41,318 bases of DNA from Mesonia sp. (GCA_012964435.1 DTTX01000050.1:1-41318), one strand, 5' to 3'. Positions 8,234-15,266 are shown, counted from the first letter of the stretch. Notes: generated by a model not told the origin, from the sequence alone. Numbers and translations are program-made.

Positions 8234-8950
8234 ATGAAATTAGATATACTTGCCATTGGCGCCCATCCCGATGATGTAGAACTCAGTTGCGCCGGTACTT
8301 TAGCGAAAGAAGTTGCGAACGGAAAAAAAGTAGGTATTTTAGACTTAACCCGTGGCGAATTAGGTACGCGAGGTTCAGCTGAAATTCGCGACCAAGAAGC
8401 TAAAGACGCTGCTGAAATTTTAGGCTTAGCGATGCGTAAAAACTTAGGTTTTAGCGATGCGTTCTTCGTTAACAACACTGCACACCAACTAGAAATTATT
8501 AAAGTGATCCGGAAATACCGTCCGGAAGTTGTTTTTTGCAACGCGGTAGACGATCGCCATATCGATCATCCCAAAGGGAGTCAGTTAGCTAGTGACGCTT
8601 GTTTTTTAAGTGGTTTACGTAAAATTGAAACCTACTGTGATGAAAATAAGCAAAAAGCCTGGCGACCCAAGTTTGTGTATCATTACATCCAGTGGAAAGA
8701 CTTACAACCCGATGTTGCGGTAGATATTTCCGAGTTTATCGATAAAAAAGTAGAAGCCGTCAAAGCCTATCGCTCTCAGTTTTTTGATCCCGATAGCAAA
8801 GAACCTACAACCCCTATCTCTAGCGGTAACTTTTTAGACAGTGTTACCTATCGCGCTCGCAATTTAGGCCGATTGATTGGTACCGAATATGCTGAAGGTT
8901 TCACAGTAGAACGCTGTCCTGCAGTCGATTCTATATTTGATTTAATTTAA
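8234..8950 (+). CDS. bshB1: N-acetylglucosaminyl-L-malate deacetylase, bacillithiol biosynthesis
   Basis: 238-aa LmbE-like zinc deacetylase. It removes the acetyl group from GlcNAc-malate in the second step of bacillithiol synthesis. The N-terminal zinc motif is H11-P-D-D14 in IGAHPDDVELSCAG. LTRGELGTRG is typical of BshB1, and the distal zinc/catalytic segment is DDRHIDHPKG (H109, D111, H112). The characteristic IGTEYAEGF lies near the C-terminus. It is alone here; bshA and bshC are not in the window. It indicates that this organism makes bacillithiol as its low-molecular-weight thiol, in keeping with oxyR elsewhere in the window. Confidence 0.93.
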   Translation: MKLDILAIGAHPDDVELSCAGTLAKEVANGKKVGILDLTRGELGTRGSAEIRDQEAKDAAEILGLAMRKNLGFSDAFFVNNTAHQLEIIKVIRKYRPEVVFCNAVDDRHIDHPKGSQLASDACFLSGLRKIETYCDENKQKAWRPKFVYHYIQWKDLQPDVAVDISEFIDKKVEAVKAYRSQFFDPDSKEPTTPISSGNFLDSVTYRARNLGRLIGTEYAEGFTVERCPAVDSIFDLI

Positions 8951-8963
8951 TTGAAAAAATATT

Positions 8964-8993
8964 TTGCAGAATTGAGTATTTACACTAAATTTG
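8964..8993 (+). promoter_or_regulatory. Promoter of tRNA-His
   Basis: TTG at 8964-8966, a 19-bp spacer and a perfect TAAATTTG at 8986-8993. It is followed by GCATCCGCATT, which is also found after the tRNA-Ser -7 element. The roughly 40-nt leader contains an 8-bp hairpin (TTTACTAA / TTAGTAAA, 9002-9025). Confidence 0.7.
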
Positions 8994-9042
8994 CATCCGC
9001 ATTTACTAATTGATATTTTAGTAAACGTTCTTCAAAACAAAT

Positions 9043-9117
9043 GGTGGTTGTAGCTCAGCTGGTTAGAGCGCCTGATTGTGGTTCAGGAGGTCGTCGGTTC
9101 GAAACCGATCTTCCACC
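9043..9117 (+). tRNA. tRNA-His (GTG anticodon)
   Basis: Cloverleaf: acceptor 5' arm GTGGTTG (9044-9050), preceded by an encoded G-1 (9043) that faces C73 (9117), the tRNA-His identity pair. The D-arm is GCTC...GAGC. The anticodon stem CCTGA/TCAGG carries GTG (9078-9080). The T-arm is GTCGG-TTCGAAA-CCGAT. The 3' CCA is not encoded. Pairing the acceptor with CTTCCAC leaves two adjacent U-U oppositions (5-68 and 6-67). Confidence 0.93.
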
Positions 9118-9124
9118 CTTTTTC

Positions 9125-9155
9125 AAGTCCTTGCATTCGTGTAAGGACTTTTTTT
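9125..9155 (+). terminator. Terminator after tRNA-His
   Basis: Inverted repeat AAGTCCTT (9125-9132) / AAGGACTT (9143-9150) followed by a T run. Confidence 0.8.
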
Positions 9156-9203
9156 ATGCTTTAATATGAAGCTTTCTAGAGGTAACTCCCTTCTATATTA
9201 TTT

Positions 9204-9218
9204 TGGCATCATCCTTGA
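9204..9218 (+). promoter_or_regulatory. Sigma-54-like -24/-12 site upstream of the unknown lipoprotein
   Basis: TGGCAT (9204-9209), 5 bp, TTGA (9215-9218). This is the sigma-54 spacing, but with TTGA instead of TTGC at -12. The same pattern occurs upstream of dnaK and of the serine hydrolase at 23651-24568. The site is about 30 bp before the ATG at 9249. Confidence 0.45.
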
Positions 9219-9248
9219 AATTGATTTTTTATAACTAATTTATTTATT

Positions 9249-10391
9249 ATGAAAAAATCATTACTTGGCTTATTAAGCATTCTTGTTTTACTTTCTTGTG
9301 TGGAAGATGAAAAAAACTCTACTACTTTTCCTTTGGAAGCCGATCGTGAGATCAAAACTACTAAAACGCTCGAGAATCCTTTAGCAGATTTAAGTGACGT
9401 GGAAACTCAGGTCTTTGACTTAGGCTTAGTTACCGATAGTCTACTAATAGGCAAAGACGGAACGCTGATCTATTTTGAACGCGATCGTTTTAGAGTAGAT
9501 GCCACTACTCCACTTACCTTAAATCTGGAAGAATATTATCAGTTTAAAGATTTGATTACACACCAGCTTTCTACGGAAACGGTAGACGGGAAACTTTTAA
9601 GCTCTTCCGGGGTGATTCATCTTGAAGTGACCGATGGTACCCAAGAAATTTCGCTGAAAGAAAATGCTACTTTACCAGTCACCTTCCCCGATCATCGAAT
9701 TTATAATAACGATATCTATTACGGCGTACGTAATGAGCAAGGAATTATGCAATGGGAAAAAGATACCTCTTTGTTCGATACGACGCTACTCGATTATCAA
9801 TACAAAAGACTTTATGGAGTCGATGAATATTTCTTGATCAAAGTGCCTCGTGATTCTTTGGATTATTATTTAGCGATGAATAAAAAAGAAAAAGAATTGT
9901 ATGATAAAGAAACTGATCGTATAAACAGACTTTACGAGCAACAAAAGATCTTATATGAGAAAAGAGTTGATAGCATACATCAATTAAATGAAAAGCGACT
10001 AAAATCTATTCGTCTTCAGAAAACCGGATACATTAACATAGATACTGAATTTAAAGTTGAAGAATGGATTTCCTTTCAACTCATAGATCAAACCAATAGC
10101 TTTGATAGTTATCTTGTTGAGATTTTCTATCAAGACTTCAATACTTTATTGTGCAGGAATTTTTATGATGAGACCAACTTGGTTTTTGATAGCATCCCTA
10201 AAACCGGAAAAACTTTTGCTATCGTTTCTGCAAAAAGAAATGATGAATTGTATGCCGAGAAAATATTTTTAGAGGATCATTTAAAGAAGCATTTACAGCT
10301 GAAAAAAATACATAGCCCCAATGAATTCTATAACTTATTTAAAAGTATTTCGGCCAGGGATAGCAGTGAAAATCCCGCAGTGGAACGCTAG
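9249..10391 (+). CDS. Lipoprotein of unknown function with a central coiled coil
   Basis: 380 aa, not recognised. The N-terminus MKKSLLGLLSILVLLSC is a lipoprotein signal peptide with the lipid-attachment Cys at residue 17. C17 is followed by VEDE; acidic residues just after the Cys are common in Bacteroidota lipoproteins, including surface-exposed ones. The middle (roughly residues 215-260) is rich in Glu, Lys, Arg and Gln and probably forms a coiled coil. The flanking regions look like beta-rich globular domains. The sigma-54-like site upstream hints at regulated expression. No enzyme motif was seen. The last codons run into a repeat-like sequence (see findings), so the C-terminus may have been extended or altered by it. 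Confidence 0.7.
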   Translation: MKKSLLGLLSILVLLSCVEDEKNSTTFPLEADREIKTTKTLENPLADLSDVETQVFDLGLVTDSLLIGKDGTLIYFERDRFRVDATTPLTLNLEEYYQFKDLITHQLSTETVDGKLLSSSGVIHLEVTDGTQEISLKENATLPVTFPDHRIYNNDIYYGVRNEQGIMQWEKDTSLFDTTLLDYQYKRLYGVDEYFLIKVPRDSLDYYLAMNKKEKELYDKETDRINRLYEQQKILYEKRVDSIHQLNEKRLKSIRLQKTGYINIDTEFKVEEWISFQLIDQTNSFDSYLVEIFYQDFNTLLCRNFYDETNLVFDSIPKTGKTFAIVSAKRNDELYAEKIFLEDHLKKHLQLKKIHSPNEFYNLFKSISARDSSENPAVER

Positions 10392-10421
10392 CGGAATGAG
10401 GAATTGTAGCGGATAGCCCGA

Positions 10422-10465
10422 TTCAAACACAAAAGCAGCTTGAGAAAGCTGCTTTTGTGTTTGAA
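10422..10465. terminator. 20-bp perfect stem-loop between convergent genes, probable bidirectional terminator
   Basis: Arms 10422-10441 and 10446-10465 are fully complementary over 20 bp with a GAGA tetraloop. T-rich stretches lie inside the right arm rather than after it. It is placed between the convergent lipoprotein and M28 peptidase genes. Confidence 0.7.
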
Positions 10466-10479
10466 GGACGCCTAAAAAT

Positions 10480-11487
10480 TTATTGTGCCTTATCAACCAC
10501 TAAACGTTCATCACGGTTAGCGACCTCCCAAGCGGTGTAAAATATAAGTTGCGCGCGACGTGCCATGAGATCGTACTCGATTTTATCTGGGGTATCGGTA
10601 GGTTGGTGGTAATCGGCGTGCGTTCCGTTAAAATAAAAGATCACCGGAATATCGTGCTTTGCAAAGTTGTAGTGATCACTACGGTAATAGAAACGGTTAG
10701 GATCGTTTTCGTCGTTGTAGGTGTAATCTAAGTCGAATTGCGTGTATTTGTTGTTCACTTCTTCTGAGAGTTCGTGCAACTGGGTACTTAGCTTATCGCT
10801 CCCTATTAAGTAGATGTAATTGGGATTGTCTTCGTGTTTCGGGTCGATGCGCCCAATCATATCGGTATTAAGATCGGTGACCGTATTTTCTAAAGGAAAG
10901 ATTGGATTTTTGGTGTAATAGTCAGACCCCAATAAACCTTTTTCTTCTCCCGTAACGTGCAAGAACAAGATGGATCTTCTAGGTTGGTAGCCGTCGTCCT
11001 GTGCTTCTTTAAAAGCTTCGGCAATTTCTAAGATAGAAACCGTACCCGAACCATCATCGTCGGCTCCGTTATAGATATTCCCTTCGGCATCCATACCTAC
11101 GTGGTCGTAATGTGCCGAGATCACGACGATCTCTTCGGGAAATTCGCTGCCTTTGATAAAAGCCACTACATTTTCTGAATCATTGTATTTATTGTTAAAA
11201 AAGCTAGAAGGTATGTCTTGAAAATAGTCTTCGCCACCGAGTGGAGAAGCGATTTCCATTTTCAAATAGTTATCTTTTAGGTAATTGGCTGCTTTTTTTT
11301 GTCCGGGTTTTCCGGTATCTCTCCCTTGAAATTCATCGGAAGCAAAAGTGTAAAGATGGTCTTTTAATTCTGATGCAGTAATTGTACTTGCGTATTTTTC
11401 AGGATTAACTTCTTTGATAGATTTTTTTGGAGTTTTACACGAAAATGAAAGTGCTAAAACCGATAAAATAAAAATTTTTTTATGCAT
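10480..11487 (-). CDS. M28 family zinc metallopeptidase, lipoprotein
   Basis: 335-aa co-catalytic two-zinc aminopeptidase or carboxypeptidase of family M28. The lipoprotein signal MHKKIFILSVLALSFSC puts the lipidated Cys at 17, so the enzyme is in the envelope. A PA-like or linker region with DEFQGRDTGKPGQ follows. The zinc ligands are visible in SAHYDHVG, NGADDDGSG, HVTGEEKGLLG (catalytic and ligand Glu), NTDMIGR and the distal His-containing GTHADYHQPTDT. It probably releases N-terminal amino acids from peptides in the periplasm. Monocistronic. Confidence 0.9.
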   Translation of the reverse strand: MHKKIFILSVLALSFSCKTPKKSIKEVNPEKYASTITASELKDHLYTFASDEFQGRDTGKPGQKKAANYLKDNYLKMEIASPLGGEDYFQDIPSSFFNNKYNDSENVVAFIKGSEFPEEIVVISAHYDHVGMDAEGNIYNGADDDGSGTVSILEIAEAFKEAQDDGYQPRRSILFLHVTGEEKGLLGSDYYTKNPIFPLENTVTDLNTDMIGRIDPKHEDNPNYIYLIGSDKLSTQLHELSEEVNNKYTQFDLDYTYNDENDPNRFYYRSDHYNFAKHDIPVIFYFNGTHADYHQPTDTPDKIEYDLMARRAQLIFYTAWEVANRDERLVVDKAQ

Positions 11488-11579
11488 TGGTTAAGTCTTA
11501 ATTATTTGGTAGCCAATATATCAAAAAATATAGAGATGCTCTAAGGAGTAACCGCTAAAAAATTTCTTAAAATTTGTTT

Positions 11580-11608
11580 TTGAGAATTGAAAAAAGGGTT
11601 TATATTTG
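11580..11608 (+). promoter_or_regulatory. Promoter of tRNA-Ser
   Basis: TTG at 11580-11582, an 18-bp spacer and a perfect TATATTTG at 11601-11608. It is followed by GCATCCGCATT, identical to the sequence after the tRNA-His -7 element. Confidence 0.7.
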
Positions 11609-11644
11609 CATCCGCATTCAGGGAATACCTGATGAGACACTCCA

Positions 11645-11729
11645 GGAGAAATGGCAGAGTGGTCGAATGCACCGGTCTTGAAAACCGGCGAGGGTCACAC
11701 CTCCGGGGGTTCGAATCCCTCTTTCTCCG
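11645..11729 (+). tRNA. tRNA-Ser (TGA anticodon)
   Basis: 85-nt class II tRNA. The acceptor arm is GGAGAAA / TTTCTCC with discriminator G11729. The anticodon stem CCGGT/ACCGG carries TGA (11679-11681). There is a long variable arm, and the T-arm contains GGTTCGAATCC. The 3' CCA is not encoded. It reads UCA and, by wobble, other UCN serine codons. Confidence 0.95.
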
Positions 11730-11730
11730 C

Positions 11731-11762
11731 AAAAAGCTACAACATTTGTTGTAGCTTTTTTT
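11731..11762 (+). terminator. Terminator after tRNA-Ser
   Basis: Inverted repeat AAAAAGCTACAAC / GTTGTAGCTTTTT (11731-11760) with an ATTT loop and trailing T residues, directly after the tRNA. Confidence 0.85.
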
Positions 11763-11891
11763 ATACCTGCCTTTTTCCTCTACTTTTTATTTATTTTTCT
11801 TTTACTCCTTTGCGCTGCCGTTTTTCGCATTTTCTATGCTATCGATAAAGTGTGTTTCATGGAGGTATCTAGGGAGTATCTTGGGGGTTAG

Positions 11892-11933
11892 TTAGGGTTT
11901 AGGTGTTAGGGTTTAGGTGTTAGGTGTTAGGTG
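11892..11933 (+). repeat. Heptamer tandem array TTAGGKK x6
   Basis: TTAGG recurs at exactly 7-bp intervals (11892, 11899, 11906, 11913, 11920, 11927), with units TTAGGGT or TTAGGTG. It resembles cyanobacterial-style short tandemly repeated heptamers in form. Confidence 0.85.
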
Positions 11934-11977
11934 GTGGGGAGGTTTTAGAGGTGAGTGGGTAGTGGTGAGGAATGCTT

Positions 11978-12000
11978 CCTTCGGCAGGCTCAGGGTGACA
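11978..12000 (+). repeat. Dispersed intergenic motif CTTCGGCAGGCTCAGGGTGA, copy 1
   Basis: First of four related copies in this intergenic region (others at 12120-12140, 12291-12312 and 12456-12477). The shared core is CTTCGRCRRGCTCA followed by an RTGA end. The same motif is common between genes in many Bacteroidota. Confidence 0.75.
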
Positions 12001-12014
12001 GTTGGAAGTTGGAA
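12001..12014 (+). repeat. Heptamer GTTGGAA x2
   Basis: Two exact GTTGGAA units followed by a degenerate GTGGGCA. Same family as the array at 12208-12242. Confidence 0.6.
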
Positions 12015-12119
12015 GTGGGCAGGGTTTAGTGGGGAGTTTGATGAAGTTGAAGTCGAAACTGAATTCGAAATTGAAATTGAGAGATTCCTCCTTCGTCGGA
12101 ATGGCAGTCTTTCGTTGAT

Positions 12120-12140
12120 CCTTCGGCGGGCTCAGGGTGA
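12120..12140 (+). repeat. Dispersed intergenic motif, copy 2
   Basis: CCTTCGGCGGGCTCAGGGTG followed by A. It lies 9 bp before the first copy of the 26-bp module. Confidence 0.75.
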
Positions 12141-12149
12141 TTTTTAGAT

Positions 12150-12175
12150 TATAGAATATAGAGGTTAGACTTTTT
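12150..12175 (+). repeat. 26-bp direct repeat, copy 1
   Basis: Identical over 26 bp to 12486-12511 (starts TATAGAATATAGAGG, ends TTAGACTTTTT). Both copies follow a CTTCG/GGCTCA motif at almost the same distance (9 and 8 bp). Confidence 0.85.
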
Positions 12176-12207
12176 AGTGGGTTGTTTGTAAAGAGTAGTT
12201 TGTAGTG

Positions 12208-12242
12208 GTTGGAAGTTGGAAGTTGGGAGTTGGGAGTTGGGA
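12208..12242 (+). repeat. Heptamer tandem array GTTGGRA x5
   Basis: Units GTTGGAA, GTTGGAA, GTTGGGA, GTTGGGA, GTTGGGA with exact 7-bp period and a trailing GTT. Confidence 0.85.
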
Positions 12243-12290
12243 GTTCTAGGATGGGATGCTGAATCGAGTTCAGCATGACGGTGGGGTTTG

Positions 12291-12312
12291 CCCTTCGACA
12301 AGCTCAGGATGA
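12291..12312 (+). repeat. Dispersed intergenic motif, copy 3
   Basis: CCCTTCGACAAGCTCAGGAT followed by GA. It follows the stem-loop ATGCTGAA-TCGAG-TTCAGCAT (12256-12276). Confidence 0.75.
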
Positions 12313-12455
12313 AATTTAGGATTTTAAAGTTTATATAAAAAACGAGGGTGCTTGCACACCCGTAAGGTGAGGTCTCTGTTGCACTCACTAAGTGGGCTTT
12401 GCTCATCTGCAACGCGTGGGTACACTTATGAAGGTATTCGAGGATGCTGTTTTTG

Positions 12456-12477
12456 CCCTTCGACAGGCTCAATGACA
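12456..12477 (+). repeat. Dispersed intergenic motif, copy 4 (internally shortened)
   Basis: CCCTTCGACAGGCTCAATGA followed by CA. It lacks the GG(G/A) before TGA that the other copies have. Confidence 0.7.
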
Positions 12478-12485
12478 GTTGTGAG

Positions 12486-12511
12486 TATAGAATATAGAGG
12501 TTAGACTTTTT
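12486..12511 (+). repeat. 26-bp direct repeat, copy 2
   Basis: Exact copy of 12150-12175, 336 bp downstream. Confidence 0.85.
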
Positions 12512-12809
12512 TAAAGGAGAAGTTAGAAGTTTAGGAATATATTTAAATATCTTTTAAGAAAATTAATCAGCTATTGAAAATAAAGGTTTTGATTGAAACA
12601 AGTTGCATTAAAAAAATTAAGGTTCAACCACCGTGTAAAAATTCTACACTTCTATTGTAGAATTAATAAACTCCTCAGTTCGAGATTGCAACTCAAACAT
12701 TATTAATTTATTGATTTTCAACTGATTAATGGAATTAAATTTAATTCATCTTTAATGGCATAATCATTTCTAAATAATTAGTGACACAAATTACTTAGAA
12801 ATCACGATT

Positions 12810-13661
12810 ATGAAGCTTATACATTTAATACTAATCTCATTTATTTTCTTAGCAAGAGGTTTTGGAGAATATATTCCATCGATCACTACCTTAGATGCTA
12901 AAGTTAATGAATCTTCTGGTTTGCTAATGCTTGAAAACCAACTAATCACTCACAATGATTCTGATGAAGAACCAGAATTATACTTGATTGATGAACACAT
13001 CGGAAAAGTTAATAGAACTGTGAGAATTACAAATGTTAAAAATCACGATTGGGAAGATATTACCGCAGATGAGCACTTTATTTATATTGGAGATTTTGGC
13101 AATAATTTAGGGAGTAGAAAAAATCTAAAAGTTTATAAAATTTCTATTGACGAATTTAACAATGCTAAGAACGACAGTCTTGAAGCTGCTATAATCAATT
13201 TTAATTATTCTGATCAAATTGAATTTAACCCGGCTCGATTTAATAGTGATTTTGATGCAGAAGCATTGATCAGCTATGAGAATCATTTATATATTTTTAC
13301 TAAAAATTGGGAAACAAAAAACACTGATATTTATAAACTTTCGAAAGATCCGGGAAATTATTCAATTGAAAAAGTAGATAGGATTGAAACCAACGGACTA
13401 ATAACCGGAGCCGAATATGATAAAAGTAACGATCGAATTTTACTAACGGGAAATGGAGTTCCTACTCCATTTGTTATAGAAATTAAAGATTTTGAAGATG
13501 ATAATTTTTCTTCAGGAATAATTACTAAACACTCGTTAGAACCAAAATTAGGACATTCTATTCAGATAGAAGGTATTACAAAAAAATCGGATGGCGTATT
13601 CTATTTATCTTCAGAACAAAGTGTAACCGGTGCTCCATCCTTGTTTAAATTTGAGATCTAA
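12810..13661 (+). CDS. Secreted protein of unknown function, probable beta-propeller
   Basis: 283 aa with an N-terminal hydrophobic signal (residues 1-20) and no lipobox Cys. The body is rich in short beta-strand motifs such as LYLIDEHIGKVNRTV, NHDWEDITADEHFIYIGDFG, DAEALISYENHLYIFTKNW and GVFYLSSEQSVTG. The spacing of these YIGD/YIFTK/YLSS elements suggests a six- or seven-bladed propeller related to the SMP-30/NHL type. Acidic WEDI and DAEAL elements resemble proteins often annotated simply as secreted propellers in Flavobacteriia. It is exported, with unknown function. An 11/12-match inverted repeat lies directly upstream of the ATG. Not obviously in an operon. Confidence 0.7.
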   Translation: MKLIHLILISFIFLARGFGEYIPSITTLDAKVNESSGLLMLENQLITHNDSDEEPELYLIDEHIGKVNRTVRITNVKNHDWEDITADEHFIYIGDFGNNLGSRKNLKVYKISIDEFNNAKNDSLEAAIINFNYSDQIEFNPARFNSDFDAEALISYENHLYIFTKNWETKNTDIYKLSKDPGNYSIEKVDRIETNGLITGAEYDKSNDRILLTGNGVPTPFVIEIKDFEDDNFSSGIITKHSLEPKLGHSIQIEGITKKSDGVFYLSSEQSVTGAPSLFKFEI

Positions 13662-13772
13662 AAAGTAAAACTGAAAATTTTAATAAGTTAACTAATAATA
13701 AACTGCAGATTTTATGTGATTTTGTTTAAATTTAAAGTCTTCTAAAATATAAACCTATAAACCCCTATAGTT

Positions 13773-13961
13773 ATGAAAAAAGTAAAAATTATCTCGTTAA
13801 TTGCTATTGTTTTTCTAACTATAGGGATTACTTATTTAGATTTCGAAAACCTCAGTTTTTATAAAAATTACAAGGCTTATATTCTAATAATTTTAGGTAT
13901 TTGTACTTTAGGTTTCTCTTTCTTTAAGCCTATAAGTGTTAATATGGGGCAAAAAAAATAA
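13773..13961 (+). CDS. Small two-helix membrane protein
   Basis: 62 aa. MKKVKIISLIAIVFLTIGI forms a first transmembrane helix. A short polar loop (FENLSFYKNYK) is followed by a second helix (AYILIILGICTLGFSFF) and a basic tail. No known family was recognised. The reading frame starts with ATG and ends 3 bp before the convergent NADH dehydrogenase gene. Because it is short, coding status rests on the clean two-helix design and codon use like that of its neighbours. Confidence 0.55.
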   Translation: MKKVKIISLIAIVFLTIGITYLDFENLSFYKNYKAYILIILGICTLGFSFFKPISVNMGQKK

Positions 13962-13964
13962 TTG

Positions 13965-15266
13965 CTATTCTTTATGCTCTAATTTCACTTTATGCATTTT
14001 AAATGGTCTAATTATTAGTCTTGCTGCTCGGTCAAAATTAATGTAACTGTACGTCCAATTAAAGAAAGTGACTACTCTATTTCTAAAACCGACCAAAAAC
14101 CATAGGTGAATAAACATCCAGATAAACCATGCAAAAAAGCCTCCAAATGTAGATTTATTTAAATCGACTACGGCTTTATTACGACCAATAGTGGCCATTG
14201 TTCCTTTATCGTAATAATCAAAAGCTTTTAATTTTTCGTTTTTTAGAATACGTTCTAAGTTCTTTGCTAAGTGTTTTCCTTGCTGTATTGCCGGTTGTGC
14301 CACCATTGGATGACCTTTAGGATACTCTTCACTTTTCATTAAAGCAATATCTCCTATGGCAAATACATTTTCGTATCCTTCAACTTGATTAAATACATTC
14401 ACCTGATAACGATTTGCTTTGTCAACGATTGCTGAAGCGTTTAAACCTTTAACAGGAGAACCGGTTACACCTGCGCTCCAAATAAAAGTTTCTGTTTCAA
14501 AATTTTCTCCAGAATTGGTTTTAACGGTTTCGCCATCATAATCTTCAACCATCGTATTTAAATGCACATAAACGCCGAGATCTTTCAAAAACTTTTCCGC
14601 TTTTTTAGAAGCTTTTTCAGACATAGGCGGTAAAACACGATCCATACCTTCTAACAAATGAATTTTCATTTCAGAGATATCGATATCAGGATAATCTTTC
14701 GGGATAATATTATTTCTTACCTCTGCAATTGCTCCACTAAGTTCTACGCCTGTAGGTCCTGCACCAGCGATCACGAAATTTAATAGTCGTTTTCGAGTCT
14801 TTTCATCGGTAGTGATCGAAGCTTGCTCTAAATTTTCTAAAATTAAACTTCGAATGTTCAAAGCCTGCGGAATGGTTTTCATCCACATAGCATTTTCTTC
14901 CACCGCATCATTTCCGAAGAAATTTGTTTTAGAACCGGTAGCTATTACCAAATAATCGTAAGTAAGCTCTCCGATATCTGAGAAGATCTTCATGTGTTCT
15001 GCATCGATCGAAGTCACTTCAGCTAAACGAAAAAAAGCATTTTTCTTTTCAGTAATCAATTTTCTTAAAGGGTAAGCAATAGAATCTGCTTCTAAACTTG
15101 AAGTAGATACTTGATACAGTAAAGGCTGAAACGTATGATAATTCCTTTTATCTATTAAAACAACTTGAAATTTTTGAAGTTTGATCAGTTTTTTTGCCAA
15201 GTTCATTCCGGCAAAGCCACCTCCTATAATTGCAACGGTTGGTAAGTTTGAAGCTGGTATATTCAT
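13965..15266 (-). CDS. ndh: Type II NADH:quinone oxidoreductase (NDH-2)
   Basis: 433-aa single-subunit FAD enzyme. It passes electrons from NADH to menaquinone at the inner membrane without pumping protons. The sequence shows the FAD-binding GGGFAGMNLA near the N-terminus, the quinone-site segment YHTFQPLLYQVSTSSLE, the second dinucleotide motif GAGPTGVELSGAIAE, the FAD-proximal VFAIGDIAL, and AQPAIQQGKHLAKN. The C-terminal tail has a hydrophobic or amphipathic stretch (AWFIWMFIHLWFLVGFRNR) for membrane attachment, as in bacterial NDH-2. It is divergent from the ECF sigma factor. Monocistronic. Confidence 0.92.
   Translation of the reverse strand: MNIPASNLPTVAIIGGGFAGMNLAKKLIKLQKFQVVLIDKRNYHTFQPLLYQVSTSSLEADSIAYPLRKLITEKKNAFFRLAEVTSIDAEHMKIFSDIGELTYDYLVIATGSKTNFFGNDAVEENAMWMKTIPQALNIRSLILENLEQASITTDEKTRKRLLNFVIAGAGPTGVELSGAIAEVRNNIIPKDYPDIDISEMKIHLLEGMDRVLPPMSEKASKKAEKFLKDLGVYVHLNTMVEDYDGETVKTNSGENFETETFIWSAGVTGSPVKGLNASAIVDKANRYQVNVFNQVEGYENVFAIGDIALMKSEEYPKGHPMVAQPAIQQGKHLAKNLERILKNEKLKAFDYYDKGTMATIGRNKAVVDLNKSTFGGFFAWFIWMFIHLWFLVGFRNRVVTFFNWTYSYINFDRAARLIIRPFKMHKVKLEHKE

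Larger units (their letters stand above)
11763..12809. other. About 1 kb non-coding mosaic of short repeats
   Basis: No credible gene is seen. Long open frames exist on both strands but overlap each other, are low-complexity and follow the repeats. Contents in order: a TTAGGKK heptamer array, dispersed CTTCG/GGCTCA motifs, GTTGGRA heptamer arrays, a small stem-loop at 12256-12276, a more structured block at 12341-12432, a 26-bp duplicated module, and an AT-rich tail with an 8-bp stem hairpin (12641-12663) leading to the next gene. The G-rich plus strand of 11880-12300 is unlike its surroundings. Confidence 0.7.

Noticed and set aside
10479-10480. CIRCE, riboswitch (SAM, TPP, cobalamin) or attachment-site signals in the gaps
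   Set aside because: No conserved cores were recognised in any intergenic region, including upstream of the lyase and dnaK; coordinates here are only a placeholder for the whole window.
11541-11848. Open frames on both strands over tRNA-Ser, encoding peptides such as RRKRDSNPRRCDPRR or MAEWSNAPVLKTG
   Set aside because: These are the familiar artefactual translations of tRNA-Ser genes; the region is a tRNA with promoter and terminator.
11892-12242. Tandem repeats as a possible CRISPR array
   Set aside because: Units are 7 bp with no spacers and no cas genes nearby.
11917-12472. Overlapping open frames of 76-118 codons in the repeat region
   Set aside because: They overlap on opposite strands, are built from heptamer and CTTCG repeats (runs such as PTPNSQLPTSN), and have no start context or domain.
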